DNA of 64,000 nt from Variovorax sp. MHTC-1 (GCF_003984645.1 NZ_RWKI01000001.1:434001-498000); one strand, 5' to 3'; shown: positions 29,091-38,819, numbered from the stretch's first letter. A program made the numbers and translations. The notes: generated from the letters alone by a model not told the origin.

Positions 29091-29543
29091 ATGTTCCAGC
29101 GTTTTGTGGCCCTGATTGCGCTGTCAGCTTCATTGATGACTCTTGCACACGGTCAGGAAGCTCAAACCAATCTCCAGCGCGTGAAGCTGTCTGCGGGCAT
29201 GTATCAAATCGACGCGCAGGTCGCGCAGACCCCGGAACAGCGGCAGGTCGGCCTGATGTTCCGCAAGGAAATGCCGCAAACCGAGGGCATGATCTTTGTC
29301 TTCGAGCAGCCCGCGACCCAATGTTTCTGGATGAAGAACACCCTGCTTCCACTCACCGCAGCCTTCGTGGCAGACGATGGCCGCATCGTCAACCTGGCCG
29401 ACATGAAGCCGCTGACCGAGGAGTCGCATTGTTCCGAAGAGCCGGTGCGCTTCGTGCTCGAGATGAACCAGGGCTGGTTCGCCAAGAAGAACATCAAGAA
29501 GGGGGCGAAGCTCGGCGGCGACCTGTTTGCGGCCAGGCGCTGA
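29091..29543 (+). CDS. DUF192 family periplasmic protein
   Basis: 150 residues. The signal peptide is 1-22 (ending LAHGQ). The DUF192 core follows: QTPEQRQVGLMFRKEMPQ (about 45-62), GMIFVFEQPATQCFWMKNTLLPLTAAFV with the conserved W-M-K-N-T, and ADMKPLTEESHCSEEPVRFVLEMNQGWF. Function unknown for the family, which is widespread in exported or lipoprotein form. Start chosen at ATG 29091 rather than 29058 because the signal peptide begins there. Confidence 0.88.
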   Translation: MFQRFVALIALSASLMTLAHGQEAQTNLQRVKLSAGMYQIDAQVAQTPEQRQVGLMFRKEMPQTEGMIFVFEQPATQCFWMKNTLLPLTAAFVADDGRIVNLADMKPLTEESHCSEEPVRFVLEMNQGWFAKKNIKKGAKLGGDLFAARR

Positions 29544-29562
29544 ACCATCCGCCCGCTCATGA

Positions 29563-29587
29563 AAAAGCCGACCCGCAGGTCGGCTTT
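29563..29587. terminator. Bidirectional Rho-independent terminator
   Basis: AAAAAGCCGACC / GGTCGGCTTTTT around a CGCA loop. T-runs follow the stem on both strands, so it can end the DUF192 transcript from the left and the sodB transcript from the right. Confidence 0.92.
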
Positions 29588-29603
29588 TTTGCAAGGCCTC
29601 GAC

Positions 29604-30185
29604 TCAACCGAAGTTCTTGGCCGCGAAGTCCCAGTTCACCAGCTTGGCCAGGAAGGTCTCCACGTACTTGGGCCGCAGGTTGCGGTAGTCGATGTAGTAG
29701 GCGTGCTCCCAGACGTCGACCGTCAGCAGCGCCGTGTCGCCCGTGGTCAGCGGCGTGCCCGCTGCACCCATGTTCACGATGTCCACCGCGCCGTCGGCCT
29801 TCTTCACCAGCCAGGTCCAGCCCGAGCCGAAGTTGCCCACCGCCGACTTCACGAAGGCTTCCTTGAAGGCCGCATAGCTGCCCCACTTGGCATCGATGGC
29901 CTTGGCCAGCGCGCCCGTGGGCTCGCCGCCGCCCGAAGGCTTCATGCAGTTCCAGAAAAAGGTGTGGTTCCAGATCTGGGCCGCGTTGTTGTAGATCCCG
30001 CCGCTGGACTTCTTGACGATCTCTTCGAGCGTCATGCTCTCGAACTCGGTGCCCTTTTGCAGGTTGTTCAGGTTCACCACGTAGGCGTTGTGATGCTTGC
30101 CGTAGTGGAATTCCATCGTTTCCTTCGAATACTCGGGCGCCAGGGCGTCCAGCGCGTACGGCAGGGGTGGGAGGACGTGTTCCAT
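29604..30185 (-). CDS. sodB: Iron superoxide dismutase
   Basis: 193 residues. Metal ligands are in [10 protein letters not shown] (first His about residue 27), NHTFFW (about 74), and [11 protein letters not shown] (Asp and His about 157-161). The Fe-type pattern [16 protein letters not shown] with a Gly-Gly context, and the small size, favour iron over manganese. Removes superoxide in the cytoplasm. It lies downstream of xseA on the same strand, 47 bases away, a common betaproteobacterial arrangement. Confidence 0.93.
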   Translation of the reverse strand: MEHVLPPLPYALDALAPEYSKETMEFHYGKHHNAYVVNLNNLQKGTEFESMTLEEIVKKSSGGIYNNAAQIWNHTFFWNCMKPSGGGEPTGALAKAIDAKWGSYAAFKEAFVKSAVGNFGSGWTWLVKKADGAVDIVNMGAAGTPLTTGDTALLTVDVWEHAYYIDYRNLRPKYVETFLAKLVNWDFAAKNFG

Positions 30186-30232
30186 GTCTTTTCTCGCGGG
30201 TTGGTTGTGGGACGAAGCATTCTAAAAAGGAA

Positions 30233-31543
30233 TCACGAGGCTCGCGTCGGACGCGTTCCCGTTGTCCCCGTTTGATTGACCGTCATGTCGATCGTGCCGT
30301 CGGCGAGGCGCGCGCGCACCGCATCGCCGGGTGTCAGGCCGCGCACGCTGGTCACGGCCTGCCCCTGTTCATTCGTGAGCCACGCGTAGCCGCGCTGCAG
30401 GACCAACGCCGGATCGAGCAGTTGCAGGCGCAGCGCAGCCCGTTCGAGCCGTTCCTTGCGCTGAACCAGGGCACGCGTGAACTTGAGCGGCAACTCCGCA
30501 CGCAAGGCCTGCTGCGTTTGCGCGAGCCGCTGCGTCCTCGAGAGCACGGCGTATTGCAATCGTTGCGCATGATGCGCCAGGCGCAGGTGCTGCCGCGTCA
30601 CCAGCGTCGATGGGCGCCCCAGCCTGCCTGCGGCCACATCGAGACGCTGGCTCAGGGTGTCGAGGCGCGCGGAGATCGCATCGCGCAGCCGCTCTTCGAG
30701 CAGATCGAGCGCACCGAGCCACGAATCGCGCGGAGCAGCGACGAGTTCGGCCGCGGCGGTCGGCGTTGGTGCGCGCAGGTCGGCGCAGAAGTCGGCGATG
30801 GTGAAGTCGGTTTCGTGGCCGACGCCGCTGATCACCGGCACCGGACTCTGCACGATCGTGCGTGCCAGCCACTCGTCGTTGAAGGCCCAAAGGTCCTCGA
30901 TAGAGCCACCGCCGCGCACCAGCAGGATCACGTCGACCGCCGGCTGCAGCGCGTAGAGCGACTGCAGCGAGCGCACCAGCTCCGGCGGCGCGCCGGCACC
31001 CTGCACCGCTGCCGGCGCCAGCACCACGGAGATGTGCGGCACGCGGCGGCGCAATGCGGTGACGACGTCATGCAAGGCTGCCGCGCCAAGCGAGGTCACG
31101 ACGCCGATCGCGCGCGGCATGGGGGGAAGCGGTCGCTTGCGGGCGGTATCGAAAAGACCCTCGGCCTCCAGCTGCGCCTTGCGCTGCAAAAACTGTTCGA
31201 ACAGCGCGCCCTGCCCCGCTCGACGCAGGCTCTCGACCACCAGTTGCAGGTCGCCGCGCGGCTCGTACAACGCCAATCGGCCACGCACCTCGACCTGGTC
31301 GCCATCGCGCGGTGAGAAATCGAGCAGGCCTGCGGCGCGCCGGAACATGGCGCAGCGCAACTGGCCCGATTCGTCTTTCAGCGCAAAGTAGCAATGGCCG
31401 CTGGCCGCACGCGAAAACCCGGAAATCTCGCCGCGCACCGCGACCGGATTGAAGCGCGCCTCGAGCGCATCGGCCACCGCACGACACAGCGCGCCCACGG
31501 CCCAGACCCGTGGTCCCGCCGGAATTGCTTCACGCTCGTTCAT
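30233..31543 (-). CDS. xseA: Exodeoxyribonuclease VII large subunit
   Basis: 436 residues. An N-terminal OB-fold (about 10-105) is followed by the catalytic region with ARKRPLPPMPRAIGVVTS, GGGSIEDLWAFNDE and PVPVISGVGHETDFTIADF, then a coiled-coil C-terminal part (about 270-380). With XseB it degrades single-stranded DNA from both ends. The small subunit gene is not in the window. Starts at ATG 31543, divergent from the ExbB-like gene. Confidence 0.94.
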   Translation of the reverse strand: MNEREAIPAGPRVWAVGALCRAVADALEARFNPVAVRGEISGFSRAASGHCYFALKDESGQLRCAMFRRAAGLLDFSPRDGDQVEVRGRLALYEPRGDLQLVVESLRRAGQGALFEQFLQRKAQLEAEGLFDTARKRPLPPMPRAIGVVTSLGAAALHDVVTALRRRVPHISVVLAPAAVQGAGAPPELVRSLQSLYALQPAVDVILLVRGGGSIEDLWAFNDEWLARTIVQSPVPVISGVGHETDFTIADFCADLRAPTPTAAAELVAAPRDSWLGALDLLEERLRDAISARLDTLSQRLDVAAGRLGRPSTLVTRQHLRLAHHAQRLQYAVLSRTQRLAQTQQALRAELPLKFTRALVQRKERLERAALRLQLLDPALVLQRGYAWLTNEQGQAVTSVRGLTPGDAVRARLADGTIDMTVNQTGTTGTRPTRAS

Positions 31544-31856
31544 GTCGCGGCGGCGTTACAGGCGGGCAGTCGTCCACAAGCGGGGGCGCTGCCTTCCGGC
31601 TGCACGAAGCATCCGCACGACACCCACGAGTTCACGTGCAAGCCATTGATCTGATTGAAAAAAATGCTGCTCAAAATTCAGTCGATCTGGCGGAAGGCCC
31701 GCCGCATATAGCCCCGGATGACTTGCGCCGAGGGTTAGCCACAAAGTTATCCACAGAAACTGTGCGTCTGAACCTACAGCGAATACAAATCGGAACAATG
31801 CTCCGCGGCAGTGGATAATCGCCGCGCATTTGCAGTCCACGGGGCCGGAGGAATAC
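31544..31856. other. 313-base intergenic region between xseA and the ExbB-like gene
   Basis: No open frame of interest on either strand. The right half (31650-31820) is AT-richer than the surroundings and contains two DnaA-box-like sites, so promoters for both divergent genes are probably here. No clear -35/-10 pair could be assigned. Confidence 0.6.
31747..31818. promoter_or_regulatory. Pair of DnaA-box-like sites
   Basis: TTATCCACA at 31747-31755 is a perfect DnaA box. A reverse-oriented AGTGGATAA (one mismatch) lies at 31810-31818, 63 bases away. They face each other upstream of the ExbB-like gene. No further boxes or an AT-rich unwinding element are visible, so a replication origin is unlikely; a DnaA-regulated promoter is possible. 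Confidence 0.4.
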
Positions 31857-32489
31857 TTGTTTTCGATCATAGTTGCTGCGGGCTGGCCAATCTGGCCGCT
31901 GCTCGCTTGTTCGGTGATTGCGCTCGCGCTCGTCATCGAGAGATTCACCAGCCTGAAGACCTCCAAGGTCCTTCCGCCCAAGTTGCTCGACGAGGCCATC
32001 ACGGTCTCGCGCACCGCGGTCCCGGGCCCGGACGTGGTGACGAAGCTGGAAAGAAACTCGGGGCTCGGCGAGGTGCTGGCCGCCGGCTTCCGCACTTTGA
32101 ACTCCAACCCCCTCTCGACCGAAGACGATCTGCGCGCGTCTATGGAATCGGCCGGACGCGTGGTCGCGCATCGGCTCGAGCGCTACCTGCCGGCGCTCGC
32201 AACCATCGCGTCGGCGGCCCCGCTGCTGGGGCTGCTGGGCACGGTAGTCGGCATGATCGAGATCTTCGGTTCGCAGTCGCCCGCCAGCGGCGCGGTCGGC
32301 ACCGGCAACCCGGCCCAGCTGGCGCACGGTATCTCGGTGGCGCTCTACAACACCGCCTTCGGGCTGATCGTCGCGATCCCCGCCCTGATCTTCTGGCGCT
32401 ATTTCCGCAGCCGGGTGGACGAATATCTGCTGAACCTGGAACTCGCCGGCGAACGCTTTGCCCGCCACCTGAATACGCTGCGGTCATGA
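31857..32489 (+). CDS. exbB: MotA/TolQ/ExbB proton channel family protein
   Basis: 210 residues with three membrane helices (about 8-28, 104-128, 150-172). The helix pair has the family motif LATIASAAPLLGLLGTVVGMIEIF (split: LATIASAAPLLG, LLGTVVGMIEIF) and ISVALYNTAFGLIVAIPALI. With the ExbD-like partner it uses the proton gradient to drive TonB/TolA-type energy transfer to the outer membrane. The TTG at 31857 is chosen since GGAGG lies five bases upstream and the product then begins LFSIIVAAGWPIWPLL like its relatives; TTG 31830 lacks a binding site. Next to lpxK, as is usual in Burkholderiales. Confidence 0.9.
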   Translation: MFSIIVAAGWPIWPLLACSVIALALVIERFTSLKTSKVLPPKLLDEAITVSRTAVPGPDVVTKLERNSGLGEVLAAGFRTLNSNPLSTEDDLRASMESAGRVVAHRLERYLPALATIASAAPLLGLLGTVVGMIEIFGSQSPASGAVGTGNPAQLAHGISVALYNTAFGLIVAIPALIFWRYFRSRVDEYLLNLELAGERFARHLNTLRS

Positions 32490-32490
32490 A

Positions 32491-32570
32491 CGCCCCCATG
32501 CTTGCCACTTCGTGTGCTGCGCTGTCCCCCGAGGGGGCGCCAGCCTCCTTGGGACGGCCCGGCGGAGGCT
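32491..32570 (+). repeat. Dispersed intergenic palindromic repeat, copy g (exbB-exbD gap)
   Basis: CCCCCATGCTTGCCACTTCG, then TGTGCTGCGCTGT, the CCCCC-GA-GGGGG hairpin (32526-32537), then the CCTCCTTGGGACGGCCCGGCGG arm. Its end supplies GGAGG (32564-32568), six bases before the exbD start. Confidence 0.85.
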
Positions 32571-32574
32571 GGTC

Positions 32575-33009
32575 ATGAGACGCATGCATTTCAGCCACGG
32601 CTCGAAGGAAGGGCCCGAGATCAACCTGATCCCGTTCATCGACGTCCTGCTGGTCGTGCTGATTTTCCTGATGCTCTCGACCACCTACAGCAAGTTCACC
32701 GAGATGCAGTTGCGCCTTCCGGTCGCCGACGTGGAGGCCCAGCGCGACTACCCGAAGGAAGTGATCGTCGCCGTGTCAGCCGACGGACGCTATTCGATCA
32801 ACAAGACCCAGCTGCCCGACCGCAGTGTGGAGACGGTGGCCGCAGCGCTGGGCACCGCGGCGAACGGCGGCAAGGACAGCGTCGTCATCATCAGCGCCGA
32901 TGCCAGTGCCGCCCATCAATCCGTGATCACGGTGATGGAAGGCGCGCGGCGCGCGGGCCTCATGCAAATCACCTTCGCCACGCAGTCGGCCGCGCAGGCG
33001 GGACGCTAG
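32575..33009 (+). CDS. exbD: ExbD/TolR family protein
   Basis: 144 residues. One membrane helix near the N-terminus (about 18-40) with the essential aspartate in [17 protein letters not shown], then a periplasmic domain ([34 protein letters not shown]). Partner of the ExbB-like protein upstream. ATG 32575 is preferred because the repeat provides GGAGG at the right distance; the frame continues upstream through the repeat only. A second in-frame ATG lies nine bases later. Confidence 0.9.
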   Translation: MRRMHFSHGSKEGPEINLIPFIDVLLVVLIFLMLSTTYSKFTEMQLRLPVADVEAQRDYPKEVIVAVSADGRYSINKTQLPDRSVETVAAALGTAANGGKDSVVIISADASAAHQSVITVMEGARRAGLMQITFATQSAAQAGR

Positions 33010-33010
33010 C

Positions 33011-33991
33011 TTGAGCCTGCAGCGTGCCTGGCTGCAACGCGGGACGCTCGCGCGGCTGCTGTGGCCTTTCTCGCTGCTCTATGGCGCCTTGGCTGCGATC
33101 CGGCGCGCGCTCTATCGCCTGGGCGTTCTGCAGACCGAGCGCGCCGGCGTGCCGGTGATCGTTGTCGGCAACGTGATCGCCGGCGGTTCCGGCAAGACGC
33201 CCGTCGTGATGGCGATCGTTCGGCACCTCCGAGCCCGAGGATGGAAGGTCGGCGTGGTGTCGCGCGGCTACGGGCGAGCGACCGACGACTGCCGCGCAGT
33301 GCAGGACGACAGCGATCCGCGCGAGGTCGGCGACGAGCCGGCGCTGATTCGCCGCTCGACCGCTGTGCCGGTCTTCGTGGCGCGGCAGCGTGCCGAAGCG
33401 GTGCGCGCCCTGCTGGCGCTTCATCCGGACACGCAGCTCATCGTGAGCGACGATGGCCTGCAGCACCTTGCGCTGGCGCGCGACATCGAGATCTGCGTCT
33501 TCGACGACCGTGGCACGGGCAACGGCTGGCTGCTGCCGGCCGGCCCGCTGCGCGAGCGTTGGCCGCGCCGCTGCGACCTGGTGATTCACACCGGTACGCG
33601 CCCCGCTTTCGCCGGCTTCACGGCGCGACGTGCGCTGGCTGACCATGCGCTGCGCCTCGATGGCACGCCGGTCCCGCTCGCCTCCCTGGCCGGCCGGGCG
33701 CTGGTCGCGGTCGCCGCGATCGCAAAGCCCGAGGCCTTCTTCCAGATGCTGCGCGAACGCGCCCTGGTACCGCAGCAGGGCATTGCATTGCCGGATCACC
33801 ACGATTTCAGCGACTGGACGCCGCCACCGGGCAACGGCTACACGCTGATCTGCACCGAGAAAGACGCTGTGAAGCTGTGGCGCCGCGCCCCCGACGCGCT
33901 GGCGCTGCCGCTGGTGTTCGAACCCGAGCCCGCCTTCTTTTCAGCGCTCGATGCAAAGCTATCATCGCTCGATGGACACCAAGCTGCTTGA
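33011..33991 (+). CDS. lpxK: Tetraacyldisaccharide 4'-kinase
   Basis: 326 residues. An N-terminal hydrophobic helix (about 14-32) anchors it to the inner membrane. The P-loop is [12 protein letters not shown] (about 55-66), followed by SRGYGR, GDEPALI and SDDGLQH motifs of LpxK. It phosphorylates the 4' position of the lipid A precursor. The start is a TTG at 33011, one base after the exbD stop; no ATG exists before the P-loop. The last 20 bases overlap the Trm112-like gene. Confidence 0.92.
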   Translation: MSLQRAWLQRGTLARLLWPFSLLYGALAAIRRALYRLGVLQTERAGVPVIVVGNVIAGGSGKTPVVMAIVRHLRARGWKVGVVSRGYGRATDDCRAVQDDSDPREVGDEPALIRRSTAVPVFVARQRAEAVRALLALHPDTQLIVSDDGLQHLALARDIEICVFDDRGTGNGWLLPAGPLRERWPRRCDLVIHTGTRPAFAGFTARRALADHALRLDGTPVPLASLAGRALVAVAAIAKPEAFFQMLRERALVPQQGIALPDHHDFSDWTPPPGNGYTLICTEKDAVKLWRRAPDALALPLVFEPEPAFFSALDAKLSSLDGHQAA

Positions 33992-34154
33992 ACTGCTCGT
34001 CTGCCCCGTGACCAAGGGTCCGCTCACATGGAACGCCGAGAAGCAGGAGCTCGCCTCGCGCAGCGCCCGCCTCGCCTACCCGGTGCGCGACGGCATCCCG
34101 GTGCTGCTCGAAACCGAGGCGCGCACGCTGTCGGACGAAGAGTTGGGACTTTGA
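33972..34154 (+). CDS. Trm112 family protein (YcaR-like)
   Basis: 60 residues: [18 protein letters not shown], then a conserved [11 protein letters not shown] (about 36-46). Bacterial members of this family are small zinc-ribbon-like relatives of Trm112; only one cysteine of the usual ribbon (LLVCP) remains here, so zinc binding is doubtful. The gene sits between lpxK and kdsB in many beta- and gammaproteobacteria, but its role is unclear. It overlaps lpxK by 20 bases and its TGA is shared with the TTG start of kdsB. Confidence 0.88.
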   Translation: MDTKLLELLVCPVTKGPLTWNAEKQELASRSARLAYPVRDGIPVLLETEARTLSDEELGL

Positions 34155-34921
34155 CCTTGCGGTTCACCGTCCTGATCCCGGCTCGGCTCGCGTCCACACG
34201 ATTGCCCGACAAGCCTCTGGCCGATATTGCCGGCCTGCCGATGGTGGTGCGCGTCGCGCAGCGTGCGCTGCAATCGAGCGCCGAGCGCGTGGTGGTGGCC
34301 GCCGACGATGCGCGCATCGTCGATGCCTGCACGGCGCACGGCGTCCAGGCTCTGCTCACGCGCACCGACCACGCGAGCGGCAGCGATCGTCTCGCCGAGG
34401 CCTGTGCGCAGCTCGGCCTTGCCGACGACGCGATCGTCGTGAATGTCCAGGGCGACGAGCCGCTGATCGACCCGGCGTTGATCGACGCCGTGGCCCACAC
34501 GCTCGCCTCGCACCCCGACGCCTCGATGAGCACGGCCGCCCACGCGATCGAATCCATCGACGACTTCCTCAATCCGAACGTCGTGAAAACCGTGCTCGAC
34601 GCACAGGGCAATGCGCTGTACTTCAGTCGCGCACCGATTCCCTGCTGGCGCGATGGCTTCGCGAAAGGCGGGACCATGGTGTTGCCGGACTCGCCCGCTG
34701 CACTGCGCCACATCGGCATCTACGGCTACCGCGCCGGCTTCGTGCGCCAGTTTCCGAGCATGCCGCCGGCACCGGTCGAGGCCACGGAGGCCCTGGAACA
34801 GCTGCGCGCGCTGTGGCACGGGCATCGCATCGCCGTGCACGTAAGCGCCCATGCACCCGGGCCGGGCATCGACACGCCGGAAGATCTGGAGCGCGTCCGC
34901 GCACTGCTTTCCGACGCCTGA
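34151..34921 (+). CDS. kdsB: 3-deoxy-manno-octulosonate cytidylyltransferase
   Basis: 256 residues (E. coli KdsB has 248). The nucleotide-binding start is [15 protein letters not shown] (about 9-23), with [11 protein letters not shown] (99-109) holding the metal-binding aspartate, and KVSHA-like [17 protein letters not shown]. It activates Kdo with CTP for lipopolysaccharide assembly. The start is a TTG at 34151 forming TTGA with the upstream stop; a second TTG at 34157 is possible. Supports the LPS theme of lpxK, lpxB and kdoO in this window. Confidence 0.92.
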   Translation: MTLRFTVLIPARLASTRLPDKPLADIAGLPMVVRVAQRALQSSAERVVVAADDARIVDACTAHGVQALLTRTDHASGSDRLAEACAQLGLADDAIVVNVQGDEPLIDPALIDAVAHTLASHPDASMSTAAHAIESIDDFLNPNVVKTVLDAQGNALYFSRAPIPCWRDGFAKGGTMVLPDSPAALRHIGIYGYRAGFVRQFPSMPPAPVEATEALEQLRALWHGHRIAVHVSAHAPGPGIDTPEDLERVRALLSDA

Positions 34922-35701
<780 letters not shown>

Positions 35702-36175
35702 TCAGGCCGGGCTGGAGCGCAGCCCGTAGACCTTGCCGTCGGCGAACAGGTATTCGACCCGCATCACCGGCTCGCCTTTTTCTTCCTTGAAGGTGAAGCC
35801 CACCGCCGAGATGTTGGCGCCGGGCTTGATCTCCGCAATCTTCCAGGCCTCCAGGCGTGTCAGCGGCGCCAGCTCCAGCGTCCACTGACGATCGGCGCGG
35901 CGCGGCGCGCTCGCCTTGGCAAGAAGCCCGGGGCCGTCGACCGGCGCGCTCTGCGCGGGCGGCTGCCGCGTCGCGAGGTCGGCCGGCACCTTGAGACCCG
36001 GCGAAACCTCGATCACCAATTCGGCATGCGGGTTCTGCCAGCGCGCGCGCACGACCTTTCCTTCGAGGTAGAGCGGACGGTCCTGGTCGAAGCTGCTCCA
36101 GCCGTGATGCGCCCAAGCGAACGGGGCCGCAACGGGAAGGCATGCGGTGGCAATGACGATGCTGCGACGTTTCAT
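35702..36175 (-). CDS. DUF6152 family exported protein
   Basis: 157 residues. Signal peptide 1-22 (MKRRSIVIATACLPVAAPFAWA), then HHGWSSFDQDRPLYLEGKVV (split here: HHGW at 23-26, YLEGKVVRARWQNPHAEL at about 36-53), a pattern seen in DUF6152 proteins. The conserved histidines just after the cleavage site could bind a metal. Function unknown. It follows the DUF6644-like membrane protein gene on the same strand by 21 bases, and the two are probably a unit. Confidence 0.75.
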   Translation of the reverse strand: MKRRSIVIATACLPVAAPFAWAHHGWSSFDQDRPLYLEGKVVRARWQNPHAELVIEVSPGLKVPADLATRQPPAQSAPVDGPGLLAKASAPRRADRQWTLELAPLTRLEAWKIAEIKPGANISAVGFTFKEEKGEPVMRVEYLFADGKVYGLRSSPA

Positions 36176-36196
36176 CGGAAAAACTCCTTCTTCTCT

Positions 36197-36613
36197 TCAG
36201 TACGCGATCCAGCGGCCGCAGAACACGACAGCCAGCCAGATCGCAGTGGACAACAACATCTGTACCCGCGCCAGCGCGTCGAGTTTGCGCAAGGACCCGC
36301 GTACATGGAACCACCCGGCGTTGCATCCGGCCGCGAGCAGCAACCCCATCTTGATCACGAAGGCGCGGTTGGCGAGCAGTTCGCCCGGCTGGGTCGCGAA
36401 CATCAGCGAGCCGCTGGCCGCCGCGAGCGTGAAGCCGCCGAGCGCGATCGACAACGACAGCCTGGCCATCGGCTGCATCGGCAAGGCGGCCGCGCGCCCG
36501 AACACCCGAAGCTCGAGCGCGACGAGATTGCCGAGCAGCAGCGCAATGCCCACGATGTGCACCGCCTCCAGCGCCGGATAGGCCCACGCATGCGACTGCA
36601 GGGCGCTGAACAT
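36197..36613 (-). CDS. Small integral membrane protein (DUF6644/DUF2214-like)
   Basis: 138 residues with four membrane helices (about 14-36, 47-71, 83-100, 115-135). A histidine in the first helix (AVHIVGIALLLGNLVALELRVFG, about 18-40) and the overall pattern resemble small heme-binding or DUF2214-like membrane proteins; heme ligation is a guess. Lies between asparaginase and the DUF6152 gene, four bases after the asparaginase stop, so it may share its transcript. Confidence 0.7.
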   Translation of the reverse strand: MFSALQSHAWAYPALEAVHIVGIALLLGNLVALELRVFGRAAALPMQPMARLSLSIALGGFTLAAASGSLMFATQPGELLANRAFVIKMGLLLAAGCNAGWFHVRGSLRKLDALARVQMLLSTAIWLAVVFCGRWIAY

Positions 36614-36617
36614 GATC

Positions 36618-37613
36618 TCAATCGGTGGCCGAATGATCGGCCATCAGCTCCAGCACGAGCGTGATACGCGCTTTGACCGGAGTCAGCGCGCCCGCGTCAC
36701 GCAAGGGTGCGTTCGGCGCCGGCAGGATGCGGCCCTGCATGCATCGCGTGGCACGCACGATCGCAATGCCGGCGTCCTGCGCCCGCAGCGCCGCTTCTTC
36801 CAGCGCAAGGTGCAGGGTGCCGTTGCCGGTGGCTGCGAGCACCAGTCCATCTACCGGCTCGGCGGCCCCGGACTGCCGCTCGCGGACCAGTGCATCGATC
36901 AGGCTGCCGCGCGCTTCCGCGTGACTCACCACGATTTCCACACGCGGCCATCGAGTGGCCCGGGTCATCCGTTCGAACAAGCCGCGCGCATGCTGCGGCG
37001 GCGACGCCGGCCAGCTTCGCAGGCCGCGCACCGCGCCCTCCTCCACATAGGCCAGCGGTCCCGCGTCCCCGGAGTCGAAAGCGTCCAGCCGGTAGGTGTG
37101 GACCTTCTGCACATCGAAGGCGCTGTGCACCGTGCCCGCACAAACCGCCACGACGCCCCCCGCGCCGGGGCTGGACGCGACCGCGATCGCGTCGCGCACG
37201 TTCTGCGGCCCGTCGGGCGACAGTGCGGTCGCGGGCCGCATCGCGCAGGTCAGGACCACCGGCTTCGACGGCGCCAGCACCGACTGCAGGAAGAAGGCCG
37301 TTTCCTCCAGGGTGTCGGTGCCGTGGGTGATGACGAGGCCCGCAACGTCGGTCTCAGCGAGCCAATGGGCGCAACGCGCGGCCAGTGTGCGCCAGATCGC
37401 GAAGCTCATGTCCTTGCTGTCGGCCTGCGCCACCTGCTCGGCCGCGAGCGCAATGCCGTCGGGCGCTTCGATGCCGCCCAGCAGCTCCGTCACGCCTACC
37501 TGGCCGGCGGTGTAGCCGATGTTGTCGCCAGCCGCCGCGGCCCGGCCGGCGATGGTGCCGCCGGTGCCCAGAACAATCACGCGGCGCTTGCCTTCTCGAG
37601 GGGTTTCGACCAT
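36618..37613 (-). CDS. L-asparaginase family amidohydrolase
   Basis: 331 residues. The nucleophile motif is GTGGTIAG (16-23, Thr17) and the second catalytic motif VITHGTDTLEETA (about 94-106) has the Thr-Asp pair. No signal peptide, so cytoplasmic unless the family rule fails. It hydrolyses L-asparagine (possibly also glutamine) to the acid and ammonia. It is transcribed away from lexA; the 74 bases between them hold two LexA boxes, which could therefore affect this gene too. Confidence 0.9.
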   Translation of the reverse strand: MVETPREGKRRVIVLGTGGTIAGRAAAAGDNIGYTAGQVGVTELLGGIEAPDGIALAAEQVAQADSKDMSFAIWRTLAARCAHWLAETDVAGLVITHGTDTLEETAFFLQSVLAPSKPVVLTCAMRPATALSPDGPQNVRDAIAVASSPGAGGVVAVCAGTVHSAFDVQKVHTYRLDAFDSGDAGPLAYVEEGAVRGLRSWPASPPQHARGLFERMTRATRWPRVEIVVSHAEARGSLIDALVRERQSGAAEPVDGLVLAATGNGTLHLALEEAALRAQDAGIAIVRATRCMQGRILPAPNAPLRDAGALTPVKARITLVLELMADHSATD

Positions 37614-37634
37614 GGCTTGCCAAACTTCCGGAAA

Positions 37635-37669
37635 CTGGTTAAAAATACAGGTACTGGATATTCAGCCAG
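37635..37669 (+). promoter_or_regulatory. Two tandem LexA (SOS) boxes
   Basis: CTGGTTAAAAATACAG (37635-37650) and CTGGATATTCAGCCAG (37654-37669), both CTG-N10-CAG, are separated by three bases and lie 18 bases upstream of lexA. The first is closer to the AT-rich consensus. They imply autoregulation by two LexA dimers. Confidence 0.8.
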
Positions 37670-37687
37670 TGCCGCAAGGAGTCATCA

Positions 37688-38362
37688 ATGCAGTTCGCCG
37701 TCAAGCTTACCGCCCGCCAGCAACAGATTCTGGACCTGATCCAGAGCGCCATCGCGCGTACCGGCGCCCCGCCCACGCGTGCCGAGATCGCTGCCGAACT
37801 GGGCTTCAAGTCGGCCAACGCTGCCGAAGAACATTTGCAGGCACTGGCACGCAAGGGCGTGATCGAACTCGTGAGCGGCACCTCGCGCGGCATCCGCCTC
37901 AAGGGCGACGCGCTGCGCTCGCTGAACGAATCACGCAACAACCAGTTCTCCTTGTCGCTGCCCGGCATGGCGCAACTCGCTCTGCCGCTGATCGGCCGCG
38001 TGGCTGCGGGTTCGCCCATCCTTGCGCAGGAGCATGTCGATCAGACCTACTACGTCGAGAACACCCTGTTCCAGCGCCAGCCCGACTACCTGCTCAAGGT
38101 GCGCGGCATGTCCATGCGCGACGCCGGCATCATGGACGGCGACCTGCTGGCTGTACAGGCCACCAAGGAAGCCCGCAACGGCCAAATCGTGGTGGCCCGG
38201 CTCGGCGACGAAGTCACGGTCAAGCGCCTCAAGCGCAACAAGCAGGTCATCGAGCTGCATGCGGAAAATCCCGACTACCCCACCATCGTCGTTCAGCCCG
38301 GCGAGCCTTTCGAGATCGAAGGCCTGGCCGTGGGCCTGATCCGCAACACGATGCTGATGTAG
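37688..38362 (+). CDS. lexA: LexA SOS repressor
   Basis: 224 residues. An N-terminal winged helix (1-70, [25 protein letters not shown] split around residues 10-34) is joined to an S24 protease domain. The cleavage site is Ala107-Gly108 (VAAGSP); the catalytic dyad is Ser142 (GMSM) and Lys179 (VTVKRLK). RecA-stimulated self-cleavage frees SOS genes. The ATG at 37688 follows AAGGAG eight bases upstream. Own promoter holds two boxes. Confidence 0.96.
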   Translation: MQFAVKLTARQQQILDLIQSAIARTGAPPTRAEIAAELGFKSANAAEEHLQALARKGVIELVSGTSRGIRLKGDALRSLNESRNNQFSLSLPGMAQLALPLIGRVAAGSPILAQEHVDQTYYVENTLFQRQPDYLLKVRGMSMRDAGIMDGDLLAVQATKEARNGQIVVARLGDEVTVKRLKRNKQVIELHAENPDYPTIVVQPGEPFEIEGLAVGLIRNTMLM

Positions 38363-38483
38363 GGCCTCCATTCCTTATCCGGCCGTAACAGGTGGCGGGC
38401 GTATGGCCGAGGGGCCATCACCCTGTAGCAGCCGATGAAAGCAATCCTGCCTGTGTTCAATCTCTGACTTTTCTGGAGTTCAC

Positions 38484-38819
38484 ATGGGAATCGCTCTTCT
38501 CAGTTTTGCTGATCTGTTCATGCCGCTGCAATCGCTGGCCGATCGCTGGATGACTTCGCGCCGCAGGCGCTCGTCAGGCCTTCGCTATGTCGGGATCCGG
38601 CCCAGCTGCGGCTCGCGTGCCGGCGCTGCGGCCTCGGCCCACGCGCCTGCACCGGCGCGGCCCCTGCGCGTGGTGCGCACAGTCGATGCACAGCAATCCG
38701 GCCGAAACACGGGCCGCGTCGTGATCTCGGGCCGCATGGCGGATGTCTGCGCCGAACTCGACCGGTTGGCCGCCCTGGAGGCTGCGGGCACGATATCGAA
38801 CGCCCGGCATCTGCATTGA
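38484..38819 (+). CDS. Small basic protein downstream of lexA, unknown
   Basis: 111 residues, not recognised. The N-terminal 30 residues are amphipathic then strongly basic (WMTSRRRRSSG), the middle is an Ala/Pro/Arg-rich linker, and the C-terminal 35 residues (GRVVISGRMADVCAELDRLAALEA, about 77-100) look like a small folded or helical segment. A good GGAG lies nine bases before the ATG, and codon use is like the neighbours, which argues for a real gene. The 121 bases between it and lexA contain a short GGCC hairpin but no SOS box. Confidence 0.6.
   Translation: MGIALLSFADLFMPLQSLADRWMTSRRRRSSGLRYVGIRPSCGSRAGAAASAHAPAPARPLRVVRTVDAQQSGRNTGRVVISGRMADVCAELDRLAALEAAGTISNARHLH

Noticed and set aside
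31747..31818. Replication origin
   Set aside because: Only two DnaA-like boxes, no dnaA/dnaN/gyrB genes and no AT-rich unwinding element.
38402..38418. Terminator after lexA
   Set aside because: A short GGCC/GGCC hairpin is present but no T-run follows.
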